64,000 bases of DNA from Desulfomicrobium macestii (GCF_014873765.1 NZ_JADBGG010000009.1:62001-126000); one strand, 5' to 3'; numbered from the stretch's first letter, positions 43,722 to 52,242 are shown. Notes: generated by a model from the letters alone, not told the origin. Numbers and translations are program-made.

Positions 43722-45335
43722 ATGACGCCTCAAACCGAAAGCGATGCCGATCGCGCCAGATACCAGTTTCAGATTCTGTTCGATACGGCCGCGGAGCTGA
43801 GCGGGGCGCGTTATCCGCACAGGATACTGGAAGCTTTTCTGCTCTCGGCCCAGGGTGGAATTGGCGCCCGGGGCGGTTTTGCGGCCGTTCTGGGACAGGA
43901 CGGGTTTCAGCTCATGACCCGCTCCAGCCTCTCCAAAAGCCTGACTCCGGAATATGCGCGGGTGCTGCGCGAACATCTGGACGCCCTCGGCGAAGAGCGC
44001 AAATCCTCTTTTTTCGTGCCCTCCCTGCAGGGCGAACTCTGCCCCGGAAAATGCGAGTTGCTCCTGGTCTGCCCTCTCGATGACGGTAGGGATGGAGTGC
44101 TCGGTCTGGAAGAAAGCCTGGCAGGCCGCCCCTATGACGAAAACGACAGGCAGCTTGTGGCGGGCCTTGGCACCCTGTTCCAGACCAGCCTTCGGTTCTC
44201 GCTCTATGCCACCCGTGTCGAACTGCTCAACGCCGAGTTGACCAAGCAAAACGACACCCTCGACCGCCAGATTTATCATCTGAGCGCCTTGCGCGACCTC
44301 TCTGGAGAAATTCTGCGTGTGGACATGGCCGAGGTCATGTCCACCTTTCTTTTGACCCTGCTCGGGCATTTTGCCCGGCCCCAGGGCCTCCTCGTGCTGC
44401 ACGACCGCACCTCGGGACAAATCCATGAAATTTCCAGCGGCCTGCCGGTAAAGCCCGAACTCACCGACCAGAAGGTGGAGCGGCTGTTTTTCCTGTGTCT
44501 GGCCGGTGTCCGCGAAAAGCATCTGCAACCCCTGCAGGTCGAACCTGTCGAGGACATGAGCGGCGCTGCGGGGATCGAGCTGGGTTTTACGCCCGACCGG
44601 GGCTACCTCTTCATGCTGCGCGAGAACATGTACGGGGTGCTGCTTCTGGGGCAGAGTCTCGGCCCGATGGTTCCCGCCGAGGACGGCCTGTTGCAGGCCT
44701 TTGTTTCGCAGGGAGTCTTGCATCTCAAGAATGCCGATTCCTTCAGAACCATCATGGCCCTGAACGATGATCTGGCCAGGCAGAACGAGGAGCTGCGCCG
44801 CACCATCGACGAACTGACGCGGGCCAGGGACCAAATCAGCATGCTGGAGGCCGCGGGCAGACGCATCGCCGGCATCGTGCACAGCAAGGCGTTGAGCCTG
44901 ACCCGGGTACGTCTGGTCGATTTCTTTCTCATCATCGCGCTGAGTTTGGGCATGGCGCTGGCGTTCAACGCGCAAAACCCGCGCGGGATACCCCTGATCG
45001 AAGCTCCCGGGCCCGAGGTTCCATTGGTGACCCTGGAGCAGGCGTTGGCGCTCATCGAAAACGAGGATGCGCTTCTTGTCGATGCCCGCCCGCGCGAGTT
45101 CTTTGAGCGCGAGCATGCGCAAAGAGCGGTCAATGTTCCGGCTCAGCTTTTCGATCTGGTCTACATGATGCAAATGACCGCCGAGGACCCCGAGCGGCCC
45201 ATCGTTGTTTTCGGGCGCAGCGTGAGCCGCCGCTACGACCTGACCGTGGCCGCTAAATTTCTGGGCAGGGATCATGAGCGGGTCTATATCGTCAAGGACG
45301 TCCCGCCCCTGGCCCTGGACGGAGGCATGCCATGA
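43722..45335 (+). CDS. GAF-GAF-coiled coil-TM-rhodanese-like membrane protein
   Basis: 537 residues. There are two GAF-like domains (about 15-165 and 185-345) and a coiled coil (about 345-385). A single membrane helix (about 403-420, FFLIIALSLGMALAF) and a C-terminal rhodanese-like domain (about 435-535) follow. The rhodanese has LLVDARPREFFEREHAQRAV, but the active-site Cys is missing (IVVFGRSVSRRYD), so it is likely a binding rather than catalytic domain. By topology the GAFs face the cytoplasm and the rhodanese the periplasm, next to the exported redoxin. I know no characterised protein with this layout. Confidence 0.85.
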   Translation: MTPQTESDADRARYQFQILFDTAAELSGARYPHRILEAFLLSAQGGIGARGGFAAVLGQDGFQLMTRSSLSKSLTPEYARVLREHLDALGEERKSSFFVPSLQGELCPGKCELLLVCPLDDGRDGVLGLEESLAGRPYDENDRQLVAGLGTLFQTSLRFSLYATRVELLNAELTKQNDTLDRQIYHLSALRDLSGEILRVDMAEVMSTFLLTLLGHFARPQGLLVLHDRTSGQIHEISSGLPVKPELTDQKVERLFFLCLAGVREKHLQPLQVEPVEDMSGAAGIELGFTPDRGYLFMLRENMYGVLLLGQSLGPMVPAEDGLLQAFVSQGVLHLKNADSFRTIMALNDDLARQNEELRRTIDELTRARDQISMLEAAGRRIAGIVHSKALSLTRVRLVDFFLIIALSLGMALAFNAQNPRGIPLIEAPGPEVPLVTLEQALALIENEDALLVDARPREFFEREHAQRAVNVPAQLFDLVYMMQMTAEDPERPIVVFGRSVSRRYDLTVAAKFLGRDHERVYIVKDVPPLALDGGMP

Positions 45336-45811
45336 TCCCGCGCCTGAAGCTCATCCTGACCCATCCTCTTCTCGCCCTGATCCTGCGCCTCTATCTGGCC
45401 GGGATCTTCATCTACGCCAGTCTGCACAAGATCAATTTTCCGGCCGAGTTCGCGGACAACATCGCGGGCTATCTCATCGTCCCGTATTGGCTGATCAATC
45501 CGTTGGCCGTGTTCATGCCCTGGCTGGAACTGGTCTGCGGCCTCTTTCTTCTGGCCGGCGTCAGGGTACGGGCGGCGACTTTGCTGATCGGCGGGATGCT
45601 GGCCATGTTCACCGTGGCGGTGCTGGTGGCCCTGATTCAGGATACGCCCATCGGTTGCGGCTGCTTCCAGACCGTGGGCGAACCCATTTCCTGGTGGACT
45701 GTGCTCAGGGATCTGGCCTGGCTGGCCATGGCCGCCCATGTTTATTTTTATGACCGGCTGATCCATCTGGACCGGCTCTTCATGCTCAAACCGGAGGAAC
45801 TTGGGCTGTGA
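45332..45811 (+). CDS. MauE/DoxX family membrane protein
   Basis: 159 residues, four predicted membrane helices (about 12-32, 50-72, 78-100, 120-140). The IGCGCFQ motif is typical of MauE/DoxX redox-associated proteins, which are thought to supply or move thiol/disulfide equivalents across the membrane. It overlaps the GAF-rhodanese gene by 4 bp and the lipoprotein gene by 4 bp. Confidence 0.9.
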   Translation: MIPRLKLILTHPLLALILRLYLAGIFIYASLHKINFPAEFADNIAGYLIVPYWLINPLAVFMPWLELVCGLFLLAGVRVRAATLLIGGMLAMFTVAVLVALIQDTPIGCGCFQTVGEPISWWTVLRDLAWLAMAAHVYFYDRLIHLDRLFMLKPEELGL

Positions 45812-46122
45812 TCAAATTATTGCCGCTTCTGCTTCTGCTGCTGTGTCTGTCATGTTCCTCCCGGCCCGATCTTGCCGGACGCTACGAGGCGTCGCACACG
45901 GGCCCAAGCGGGCCGGTGAACGCGGTCATGACGCTGGCCGAGGACGGCAGCGGCAAATGGGAGATCGAGGGGGAGGTCCTGCCGTTTTCATGGGTCGTGC
46001 GCGAGGGTGCGCTCAACGTGCACACCCGTGACGGGGCTGTGGTCGAAGGCGTGATCGAGGGCGTGAATGTCCGTCTGGACGTGCCGGGAGTCGGCGCGCT
46101 TGATTTCGTTCGCGGGAAATAG
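45808..46122 (+). CDS. Small lipoprotein
   Basis: 104 residues from GTG 45808 (GTGA overlap with the previous stop). The signal ends in a lipobox, LLCLSC. The rest is beta-rich (GRYEASHTGPSGPVNAVMTL, WEIEGEVLPFSW) and resembles small calycin-like lipoproteins. Last gene of the seven-gene operon; convergent with mobA, 6 bp away. Function unknown. Confidence 0.82.
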   Translation: MIKLLPLLLLLLCLSCSSRPDLAGRYEASHTGPSGPVNAVMTLAEDGSGKWEIEGEVLPFSWVVREGALNVHTRDGAVVEGVIEGVNVRLDVPGVGALDFVRGK

Positions 46123-46128
46123 CTTTTT

Positions 46129-46698
46129 CTAGCGGCCTTGCAGCTGCTCCAGATCGGTCGGGTAGTTGACGTTGAAGAAGATGCGCCTTTCGTCTTCCGT
46201 GTAGGTCACCGTGTGGCGCAGTTCGGCCGGGATGAGCCGACTGAGCTTGAAGAGCCCCTGGGACACGCCTGCCTCCAGCAAGGGCAGGGCCTGCGGTTCG
46301 TAGATCGCGACCAGGTTCTCGATGAATCCCGAATCCTTGAGTTGCCAGGTGGTCAGCACGCAATGCCGCGGGCGTTCTTCCCGCGCGGCCATGAGTCTTT
46401 CGATGATGCCGTCCTCCATGAAAGGCAGGTCGCAGGCGAGGACGAAGATTGGCTCCTTGAATTTGCGCAGCGCGGTGATGATGCCGCCGGCGGGACCGAT
46501 GCGCTCCGTCTCGTCGGTGATGACGGGCCAGGGTCCGCCCACGTCGAGGGTCTGCCGGCAGGAGACATAGACCTTGTCGAGATGGCGTTGCAACAGCGTG
46601 GCCGTGCGCGTGAGCAGGGTCTGTCCCTCGTGCACGACACGCGTCTTGTCTTGTCCGAGCCGGGATGATTTTCCTCCGGCAAGCACCAATCCAATCAT
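46129..46698 (-). CDS. mobA: Molybdenum cofactor guanylyltransferase
   Basis: 189 residues. Adds GMP to Mo-molybdopterin to form MGD. LVLAGGKSSRLGQDK is the nucleotide-binding signature, ACDLPFME the metal-binding Asp region, and FFNVNYPTDLE the C-terminal motif. The start at ATG 46698 is set by the signature. It supports the formate dehydrogenase at 34-37 kb and lies downstream of fdhE on the same strand, with a structured repeat between. Confidence 0.93.
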   Translation of the reverse strand: MIGLVLAGGKSSRLGQDKTRVVHEGQTLLTRTATLLQRHLDKVYVSCRQTLDVGGPWPVITDETERIGPAGGIITALRKFKEPIFVLACDLPFMEDGIIERLMAAREERPRHCVLTTWQLKDSGFIENLVAIYEPQALPLLEAGVSQGLFKLSRLIPAELRHTVTYTEDERRIFFNVNYPTDLEQLQGR

Positions 46699-46778
46699 GA
46701 TTTTCCCTGTGCCGCGATCCGCAGCCGAAAGGCAGCGGGCACGGTATTTTTGGTTTGCAGGCGTCTCAGTGCGGCCGC

Positions 46779-46951
46779 ATTCCGGGACGATCCGGGGCGC
46801 GGCCGCCAAAACTCCTTCTCCGGCCTCGTGCTGTTTTTCCGTCGTTGCTGCCAAACAGATGTCTGCGCTCCGGGCGAGGGGCGACGGAAAAACAAACGAT
46901 TCCTGGCTCAGTCAGGCAGTTGCCGCCCCCACCCCGGATCGACCCGGAACG
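46779..46951 (+). repeat. Structured repeat C (same boxes, different stems)
   Basis: Box 1 (46810-46829) reads AACTCCTTCTCCGGCCTCGT. Box 2 (46895-46919) contains CCTGGCTCAGTCAG. The inner stem TGTTTTTCCGTCG (46832-46844) pairs perfectly with 46882-46894. The outer arms (about 46780-46798 and 46932-46950) pair over about 18 bp. Neither stem resembles those of the A or B copies. It lies in the 437-bp gap between fdhE and mobA. Confidence 0.9.
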
Positions 46952-47021
46952 CTGGGAACGGGCGCTGGCCGGGGCAAGGCTGTTGACTGATTCCACCCGC
47001 AGGGAGAAATGCGCAATTTTC

Positions 47022-47075
47022 GCATTCGCCTCCGAGTCATTCCCGCCTCCGAGTCATTCCCGCGAAGGCGGGAAT
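47022..47075. repeat. ATTCCCGCG-type palindromic repeat with short tandem duplication
   Basis: A perfect palindrome-like element (ATTCCCGCG, AAGG, CGGGAAT) at 47056-47075 is preceded by a tandem duplication of CTCCGAGTCATTCCCG. The same kind of element occurs inside the 329-bp units (1421-1440, 2079-2098), so the two repeat types are neighbours at two loci. Similar sequences are widespread in bacteria (dRS3-like). Confidence 0.75.
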
Positions 47076-47135
47076 CCATCCCCTTGGTCATATGGATGGC
47101 AACAATCGGTCCTGTCTGGAGGCAGTTTTTATTCT

Positions 47136-48020
47136 TTAAAATCCCCAGGCTGAAAGGGTGGGGCGCTTGTATTTCTTTTCCCGGGCCGCCACATCGAGGC
47201 TCAGGGATTCAAGATCGTCCACCAAGGGCAGGGTTCTGCGATCGAGGTTTCTGAAATCCGTGAGCTTGATGTAAAGATTGCAGGTCTTGCAGGCGTTGAT
47301 GCGTACTCCGGGCTCTTCATCGGCTTCGTAGTATTCCAGCTTCGCCACGTCCTTTTCAAGACAGAAGGGACACTGCAATCTAGGCGCATGATATTCCGCG
47401 TGGCAGAATCCGCAGATGTTGTATCTGAATCCTTCCTTTTCACGCAAATCGGACATGATCGGCATGCTGCCGCACAGGGGGCAGTGCCCATGTTCCCAGG
47501 AATTCGAAAGATCGGTCCGGGCTTCCAGCGCGATGGCGGCGCGTTCAAGGGACGGAGTCATGGCGGCCTGCGCGAGCATGGGCAGGATGCGCGGTGCGGA
47601 AGGGGTGACGGCTGTCCAGGTGGAGAAAAAACCTTCGTCGCCGTTCAAATGCGCCTGCATGACCAGGTCCAGGTCCAGGGATTTGTCCGCTATGGCAGCC
47701 GAAATGGCGGCAGCGGCTTCGCCAAGGGCCGGATTGACCGATTTCGCCAGCTCCAGAAATTCGTTGAAAAGTTCAATGCTCTGGTCTTTGTCAAAGGGAA
47801 AATTGGTTCTTTCGACCAGAGGAGCTCCCTGGCTGTGCTGCAGCGGATCGGCGATTTCGATCGTGGCTGCGGCAGGAACCTGGGCCTTGTCCCGGGCCTT
47901 GAGTTGACGGGTGTAGATCTTTTCGACCAGATCGATCAGTTCCACGGGTAGAAAACCCCGTTTTCTGCACGCGTCGATTTTCTTGGCAAGCAATTCCAGG
48001 GCTTTTTCAGCTTCGATCAT
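47136..48020 (-). CDS. fdhE: Formate dehydrogenase accessory protein FdhE
   Basis: 294 residues. A helical N-terminal half is followed by a C-terminal zinc-ribbon-rich half with CxxC pairs: HCPLCGSMP, NICGFCHAEYH, QCPFCLEK and ACKTCNLYIK. This matches FdhE, which is needed for maturation or activity of formate dehydrogenase. ATG 48020 is preferred over 48026 because GGAG then has proper spacing. Divergent from modE-moeA. Confidence 0.93.
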   Translation of the reverse strand: MIEAEKALELLAKKIDACRKRGFLPVELIDLVEKIYTRQLKARDKAQVPAAATIEIADPLQHSQGAPLVERTNFPFDKDQSIELFNEFLELAKSVNPALGEAAAAISAAIADKSLDLDLVMQAHLNGDEGFFSTWTAVTPSAPRILPMLAQAAMTPSLERAAIALEARTDLSNSWEHGHCPLCGSMPIMSDLREKEGFRYNICGFCHAEYHAPRLQCPFCLEKDVAKLEYYEADEEPGVRINACKTCNLYIKLTDFRNLDRRTLPLVDDLESLSLDVAAREKKYKRPTLSAWGF

Positions 48021-48182
48021 GGGCATTCTCCGTTGGTGAAGGGCGAGGTGTGAATCCGGGCCGGGTCCGTTCCTAACGTGTCTTTTGATACATCACAATG
48101 CTTGTTTTGTGTCTGGCTTTGATTTAGCAAAATATGTGTTTGAATTTTAATCACATCATCCTCAAGCCGGGAGGAGGAATCC

Positions 48183-48596
48183 ATGACCGAATCCAAAACC
48201 GAGGGCACCTTGACCTTGCGTCTGCATGTCTGGTTCGAACGCGACGAGAAGATTTTTCTGGGCATCGGCCGGGCCCTTCTGCTCGAAAAAATCGAGGAGT
48301 GCGGGTCGCTCAGACAGGCGGCCACGGACATGAAGATGTCGTATCGGGCCGCCTGGGGCAAGCTCAAGGCCGCCGAGGAAAGCATTGGCAAGCCTCTGGT
48401 CCAGAAGATCAAGGGCAAGGGCCAGCGCTATGAGCTTACTCCCGTCGGGCGTCAGCTGGCTCGGCAGTTTCTGCAGCTGCAAAGCGACATCGAGACCTAC
48501 GCCAAGGGCAAGGCCCAGGATATTTTCGGCGAGGAAGTGCAGTACTACGCCGATGCCTATCCGGAAACCAAACTTTCATCCTTCAAGGCGGATTAG
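48183..48596 (+). CDS. modE: ModE-type molybdate-responsive regulator, DNA-binding domain only
   Basis: 137 residues. A LysR/ModE-type winged helix-turn-helix (GRALLLEKIEECGSLRQAA, MSYRAAWGKLKAAEESIG, KGQRYELTPVGRQLA) ends in a short tail. The C-terminal molbindin domains that bind molybdate in E. coli ModE are missing, so how it senses metal is unclear. GGAGGAA precedes the ATG. It leads an operon with two moeA-type genes. The 162-bp region shared with fdhE is AT-rich; I could not identify a ModE box. Confidence 0.9.
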   Translation: MTESKTEGTLTLRLHVWFERDEKIFLGIGRALLLEKIEECGSLRQAATDMKMSYRAAWGKLKAAEESIGKPLVQKIKGKGQRYELTPVGRQLARQFLQLQSDIETYAKGKAQDIFGEEVQYYADAYPETKLSSFKAD

Positions 48597-48598
48597 GA

Positions 48599-49837
48599 AT
48601 GGATCATGGTTTTTTCCGGGTCATCTCCCCGGCCCGGTTTTGCGAGTTGTTGCGTGGTTTCGCCCCCGTGGATTCCGAGCTTATGCCCCTGGAGGATTGT
48701 CTTGGCCGCGTTCTGGCCGAAGACATCCTGTCCGGGGAGGACATCCCGGCCCTCGACCGATCCTGCATGGACGGCTACGCCGTGCGCGCGGCTGACACCT
48801 TCGGCGCTAGCGAGGGCAATCCTGCCTATGTAGAGCTTGCCCGCAGCGCGGCCATCGATGAGGTCGTCAGCCGTCCCCTCCATTCCGGGGAATGCATGGG
48901 CATCGCCACGGGCGGAAGCCTGCCGCCCGGCGCGGACGCCGTGATCATGGTCGAGCATACCCAGATGCTCGGGGATGCGACAGTCGAGATCCGCAAGACC
49001 GTAACCCCGGGCGAGAATGTCATGCTCAAGGGCGAGGACGTGGGGCAGGGGCAGGTGGCCGTGCCCGCCGGAAGGCGTCTGCGTCCGCAGGATGTGGGGC
49101 TCATGGCCGCCATCGGCTGCACCTCCGCAAGGGTTTATCGCCGGCCTCGCTGCGGTGTCGTATCAACGGGCGATGAACTTGTCCCTGTCGATTCCGTGCC
49201 CAGGCCCGGGCAGATACGGGACGTCAACTCCCATACGCTGGCCTGCATGGCCCGGCAGTCCGGGGCCCTGGTGCGCGCCCACGGATTGGTCCCCGATGTG
49301 CGTGAAGCCCTGCAGGGAGCCCTGGTCCGCTGCCTGGAGGAGAACGACGTGGTCTTCATTTCCGGCGGCAGCTCCATCGGGACCCGGGATCTGACCATCG
49401 AGGTTCTGGAATCCTTCGCGGACAGCGAAATTCTGGCCCACGGCGTGTCCATCAGTCCCGGCAAGCCGACCATCCTTGCGCGCGTCGGGGGCAAGCCGGT
49501 GCTCGGGCTTCCCGGTCAGGTCACCTCCGCCCAGATCGTCATGCTTGTCTTCGGGCAGCCGCTTCTGGTGCATCTGGGGGGTGATGCGGGGGCCTTTGAT
49601 CCCGGACGCCTGCTCATGCGTCCGGCCAAGCTCGGGGCCAACCTGTCATCCAAACCCGGCCGCGAGGACTATGTTCGGGTGCGGCTTGAAGAACAGGATG
49701 GGCAGTGCGTGGCCATGCCGAGGCTCGGCAAGTCGGGCCTGCTGCGGACCATGCTCGATGCCGACGGCCTGGTGCGGCTTCCCGCGTCCCTAGAAGGCAT
49801 GAGGGCCGGACAGGACGTGGATGTCTGGATATTCTAA
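48599..49837 (+). CDS. moeA: Molybdopterin molybdenumtransferase MoeA
   Basis: 412 residues. Inserts molybdate (or tungstate) into adenylated molybdopterin. DRSCMDGYAVRA, TGGSLPPGADAVIMVE, STGDELVPV, SGGSSIGTRD and LGLPGQVTSAQI are family motifs. It starts 2 bp after modE and is followed 14 bp later by a second MoeA-type gene, a common arrangement where Mo and W cofactors are both made. Confidence 0.95.
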   Translation: MDHGFFRVISPARFCELLRGFAPVDSELMPLEDCLGRVLAEDILSGEDIPALDRSCMDGYAVRAADTFGASEGNPAYVELARSAAIDEVVSRPLHSGECMGIATGGSLPPGADAVIMVEHTQMLGDATVEIRKTVTPGENVMLKGEDVGQGQVAVPAGRRLRPQDVGLMAAIGCTSARVYRRPRCGVVSTGDELVPVDSVPRPGQIRDVNSHTLACMARQSGALVRAHGLVPDVREALQGALVRCLEENDVVFISGGSSIGTRDLTIEVLESFADSEILAHGVSISPGKPTILARVGGKPVLGLPGQVTSAQIVMLVFGQPLLVHLGGDAGAFDPGRLLMRPAKLGANLSSKPGREDYVRVRLEEQDGQCVAMPRLGKSGLLRTMLDADGLVRLPASLEGMRAGQDVDVWIF

Positions 49838-49851
49838 CCTGCGAAAAATCA

Positions 49852-51786
49852 ATGAAAAAACGAAACATATATCTGAAGACCGTGCCCGTGGCCGAAGCCC
49901 TGCGTCTGGCCATGGACGCCCTTGACCGGGACCGCCTGGTCGGCAGGGAGACGATCCCCGCGCACCAGGCCTGTGGCCGGGTCACGGCGCAGGCGGTGCA
50001 TGCGGTGTGTTCCTCCCCGACGTTTCACAGTGCGGCCATGGACGGCTATGCCCTGAAAGCCGAGTCCACTTTCGCCGCCCGCGAAGGGCGGCCCGTGCGG
50101 CTGGCCAAGGGCAGCCAATGCGCGCCCGTGAACACCGGACACCCTCTGCCCGAGGGCATGGACGGGGTGCTCATGATCGAGAAGGCCGTGCGCGACACCG
50201 ACGATTTCATCGAGCTAGAAACCCCGGTCTTCCCCATGCAGCACGTGCGCCGCATCGGTGAGGACATCGTGGCCACGGAGCTTCTTCTGCCCCAGAACAG
50301 GCTGCTCTCTCCCTATGACGTGGGCGGCCTCCTGAGCGCCGGGATCTGGGAAGTGCCGGTCTGGGAACAGCTGCGCATGAGCTTCATCCCCACCGGCGAT
50401 GAGGTCCTTGATTTCACCAAGCGCCCAAGTCCGCGTCCGGGGCAGGTCATCGAGAGCAATTCGCAGGTCTTCGCCGGTCTGGCGGCCGCCCAGGGCTGCC
50501 TCTTCACCCGTGTCGATCCGGTGCCGGACAACGAGGAAGCCCTGACCGCGGCGGTGCGCGAGGCCGTGAACGGACCAAGCCATGTGGTCGTCATCGGCGC
50601 CGGCTCCTCGGCCGGCTCCAAGGATTTTTCCCGCTCCATCATCGACAGCCTGGGCCAGGTGCTGGTTCATGGCATCGACCTGATGCCCGGCAAGCCCTCC
50701 ATCCTCGGCATCGTGGACGGCAAGCTGATCGTCGGGGCTCCGGGATATCCGGTCTCGGCCGTGGTCTGCTTCGAGGAGCTGCTCATCCCGCTTTTGTCCT
50801 GGCTGTCCCGCAAGACGCCTCCGGTTCGACCGGTGGTGGATGTGGAACTGGCGCGCAAGATTCCTTCCAAGCTCGGCACGGAAGAGCTGGTCCGACTGGC
50901 CATCGGCCGGGTTGGGGAGAAGCTGGTGGCCACGCCTCTGGGACGCGGCGCGGGCATGCTGACCACGCTCATCCGGGCTCAGGGCGTGACCCGCATTCCG
51001 GTGGACAGCGAGGGCGCCGAGGCCGCCTCGAAGGTCCGGGCCGAGCTGCTTGTCCCGGCGGCGGAGCTGGACCAGACCCTGGTCGTGGTCGGCAGTCACG
51101 ACAACATCCTCGATGTGCTTGGCAACGAACTCATGGGCCTGACCCGGCCGGTGCGCATCGCCTCCAGCCATGTGGGCTCCATGGGTGGACTCACGGCCCT
51201 CAAGAACCGTTCGGCGCTCATGGCCGGGACTCATCTCTTCGACGAGCTGAGCGGTGACTTCAACTTTCCCTTTTTCCTCAAGTATCTGCCCGGTCTCAAC
51301 GTCGCGTGCGTCAATCTGGCCATCCGGCATCAGGGGCTGATCGTGGCCAAGGGCAATCCGCTGGGCATCGGCAAAGTGGAGGATCTCGCCCGGCCCGAGG
51401 TGCGCTTCATCAACCGCCAGCGAGGGGCCGGGACGCGCATCCTGCTCGATTATCACCTGCGGCAGGCCGGGATCAGTCCAGAGCAGGTGAATGGGTACGA
51501 CAAGGAGGAGTTCACGCACATGGCGGTGGCGGTCAACGTGCTCACCGGGACGGCCTCCTGCGGGCTGGGCATTTTTGCGGCCGCGAGCGCCCTGGATCTT
51601 GATTTCGTGCCCCTGGCGCGGGAGCGCTACGATCTGGCCTTCCTGCCCGAACATGCGGACTGGAAGACCGAGGTGGCGCTGGAACTGATCCGCTCGGCAT
51701 CCTTCAAGGAGCGCATCGAGAAGCTGGGCGGGTACGAGACTGCCCTGACCGGCCGCATCATGGAGCCCGGCCAGGGACTTGGGTAA
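49852..51786 (+). CDS. MoeA fused to a periplasmic-binding-protein-like domain
   Basis: 644 residues. Residues about 1-410 are a full MoeA (SAAMDGYALKAES, GHPLPEGMDGVLMIEK, PTGDEVLD, GAGSSAGSKDF, PGKPSILG). Residues about 425-635 form a PBP_like/LysR-substrate domain (VVVGSHDNILDVLGNEL, GSMGGLTALKNRSALMAG, FINRQRGAGTRILLDYHLR), cytoplasmic as there is no signal peptide. The fused domain may hold an oxyanion or cofactor precursor and steer metal choice. Architecture known in archaea and sulfate reducers, function not established. The frame is open upstream, but ATG 49852 begins the MoeA homology. Confidence 0.9.
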   Translation: MKKRNIYLKTVPVAEALRLAMDALDRDRLVGRETIPAHQACGRVTAQAVHAVCSSPTFHSAAMDGYALKAESTFAAREGRPVRLAKGSQCAPVNTGHPLPEGMDGVLMIEKAVRDTDDFIELETPVFPMQHVRRIGEDIVATELLLPQNRLLSPYDVGGLLSAGIWEVPVWEQLRMSFIPTGDEVLDFTKRPSPRPGQVIESNSQVFAGLAAAQGCLFTRVDPVPDNEEALTAAVREAVNGPSHVVVIGAGSSAGSKDFSRSIIDSLGQVLVHGIDLMPGKPSILGIVDGKLIVGAPGYPVSAVVCFEELLIPLLSWLSRKTPPVRPVVDVELARKIPSKLGTEELVRLAIGRVGEKLVATPLGRGAGMLTTLIRAQGVTRIPVDSEGAEAASKVRAELLVPAAELDQTLVVVGSHDNILDVLGNELMGLTRPVRIASSHVGSMGGLTALKNRSALMAGTHLFDELSGDFNFPFFLKYLPGLNVACVNLAIRHQGLIVAKGNPLGIGKVEDLARPEVRFINRQRGAGTRILLDYHLRQAGISPEQVNGYDKEEFTHMAVAVNVLTGTASCGLGIFAAASALDLDFVPLARERYDLAFLPEHADWKTEVALELIRSASFKERIEKLGGYETALTGRIMEPGQGLG

Positions 51787-51993
51787 CCGGTCAAGAACGC
51801 CGAATGGCCGGACTGTTCCGGGACGGCGGGCTGCGTGGAACAGGGAAAACCCGGGTCCCAGGCGTAGTTGAAATGGCGATGATCAGTGTTTTACGTAGCG
51901 ACGAAGCAGATTGACGGTTGGGGTAGACCTGATAACCCCTTCTTTTTCCTTGACGGCCATGTGCGGTTGAAGTAGCTGCATGATCCTCGCGGG

Positions 51994-52068
51994 CGGGAGT
52001 AGCTCAATGGCTAGAGCATCAGCCTTCCAAGCTGAGGGTTGCGGGTTCGAGTCCCGTTTCCCGCTCCA
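51994..52068 (+). tRNA. tRNA-Gly (anticodon UCC)
   Basis: Acceptor GCGGGAG pairs with TTCCCGC (one G-U). Anticodon loop CTTCCAA reads UCC. T-arm GGGTTCGAGTCCC. The 3' CCA is encoded (52066-52068). First of three closely spaced tRNA genes. The 207 bp before it (51787-51993) contains a possible -35 TTGACG but no gene. Confidence 0.95.
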
Positions 52069-52077
52069 CGAGAAAAT

Positions 52078-52152
<75 letters not shown>

Positions 52153-52159
52153 AGCACCT

Positions 52160-52234
<75 letters not shown>

Positions 52235-52242
52235 GATTTTTC

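Noticed and set aside
48021-48182. ModE box in the fdhE-modE region
   Set aside because: The region is AT-rich, but no sequence matches the known inverted ModE consensus well enough to claim.
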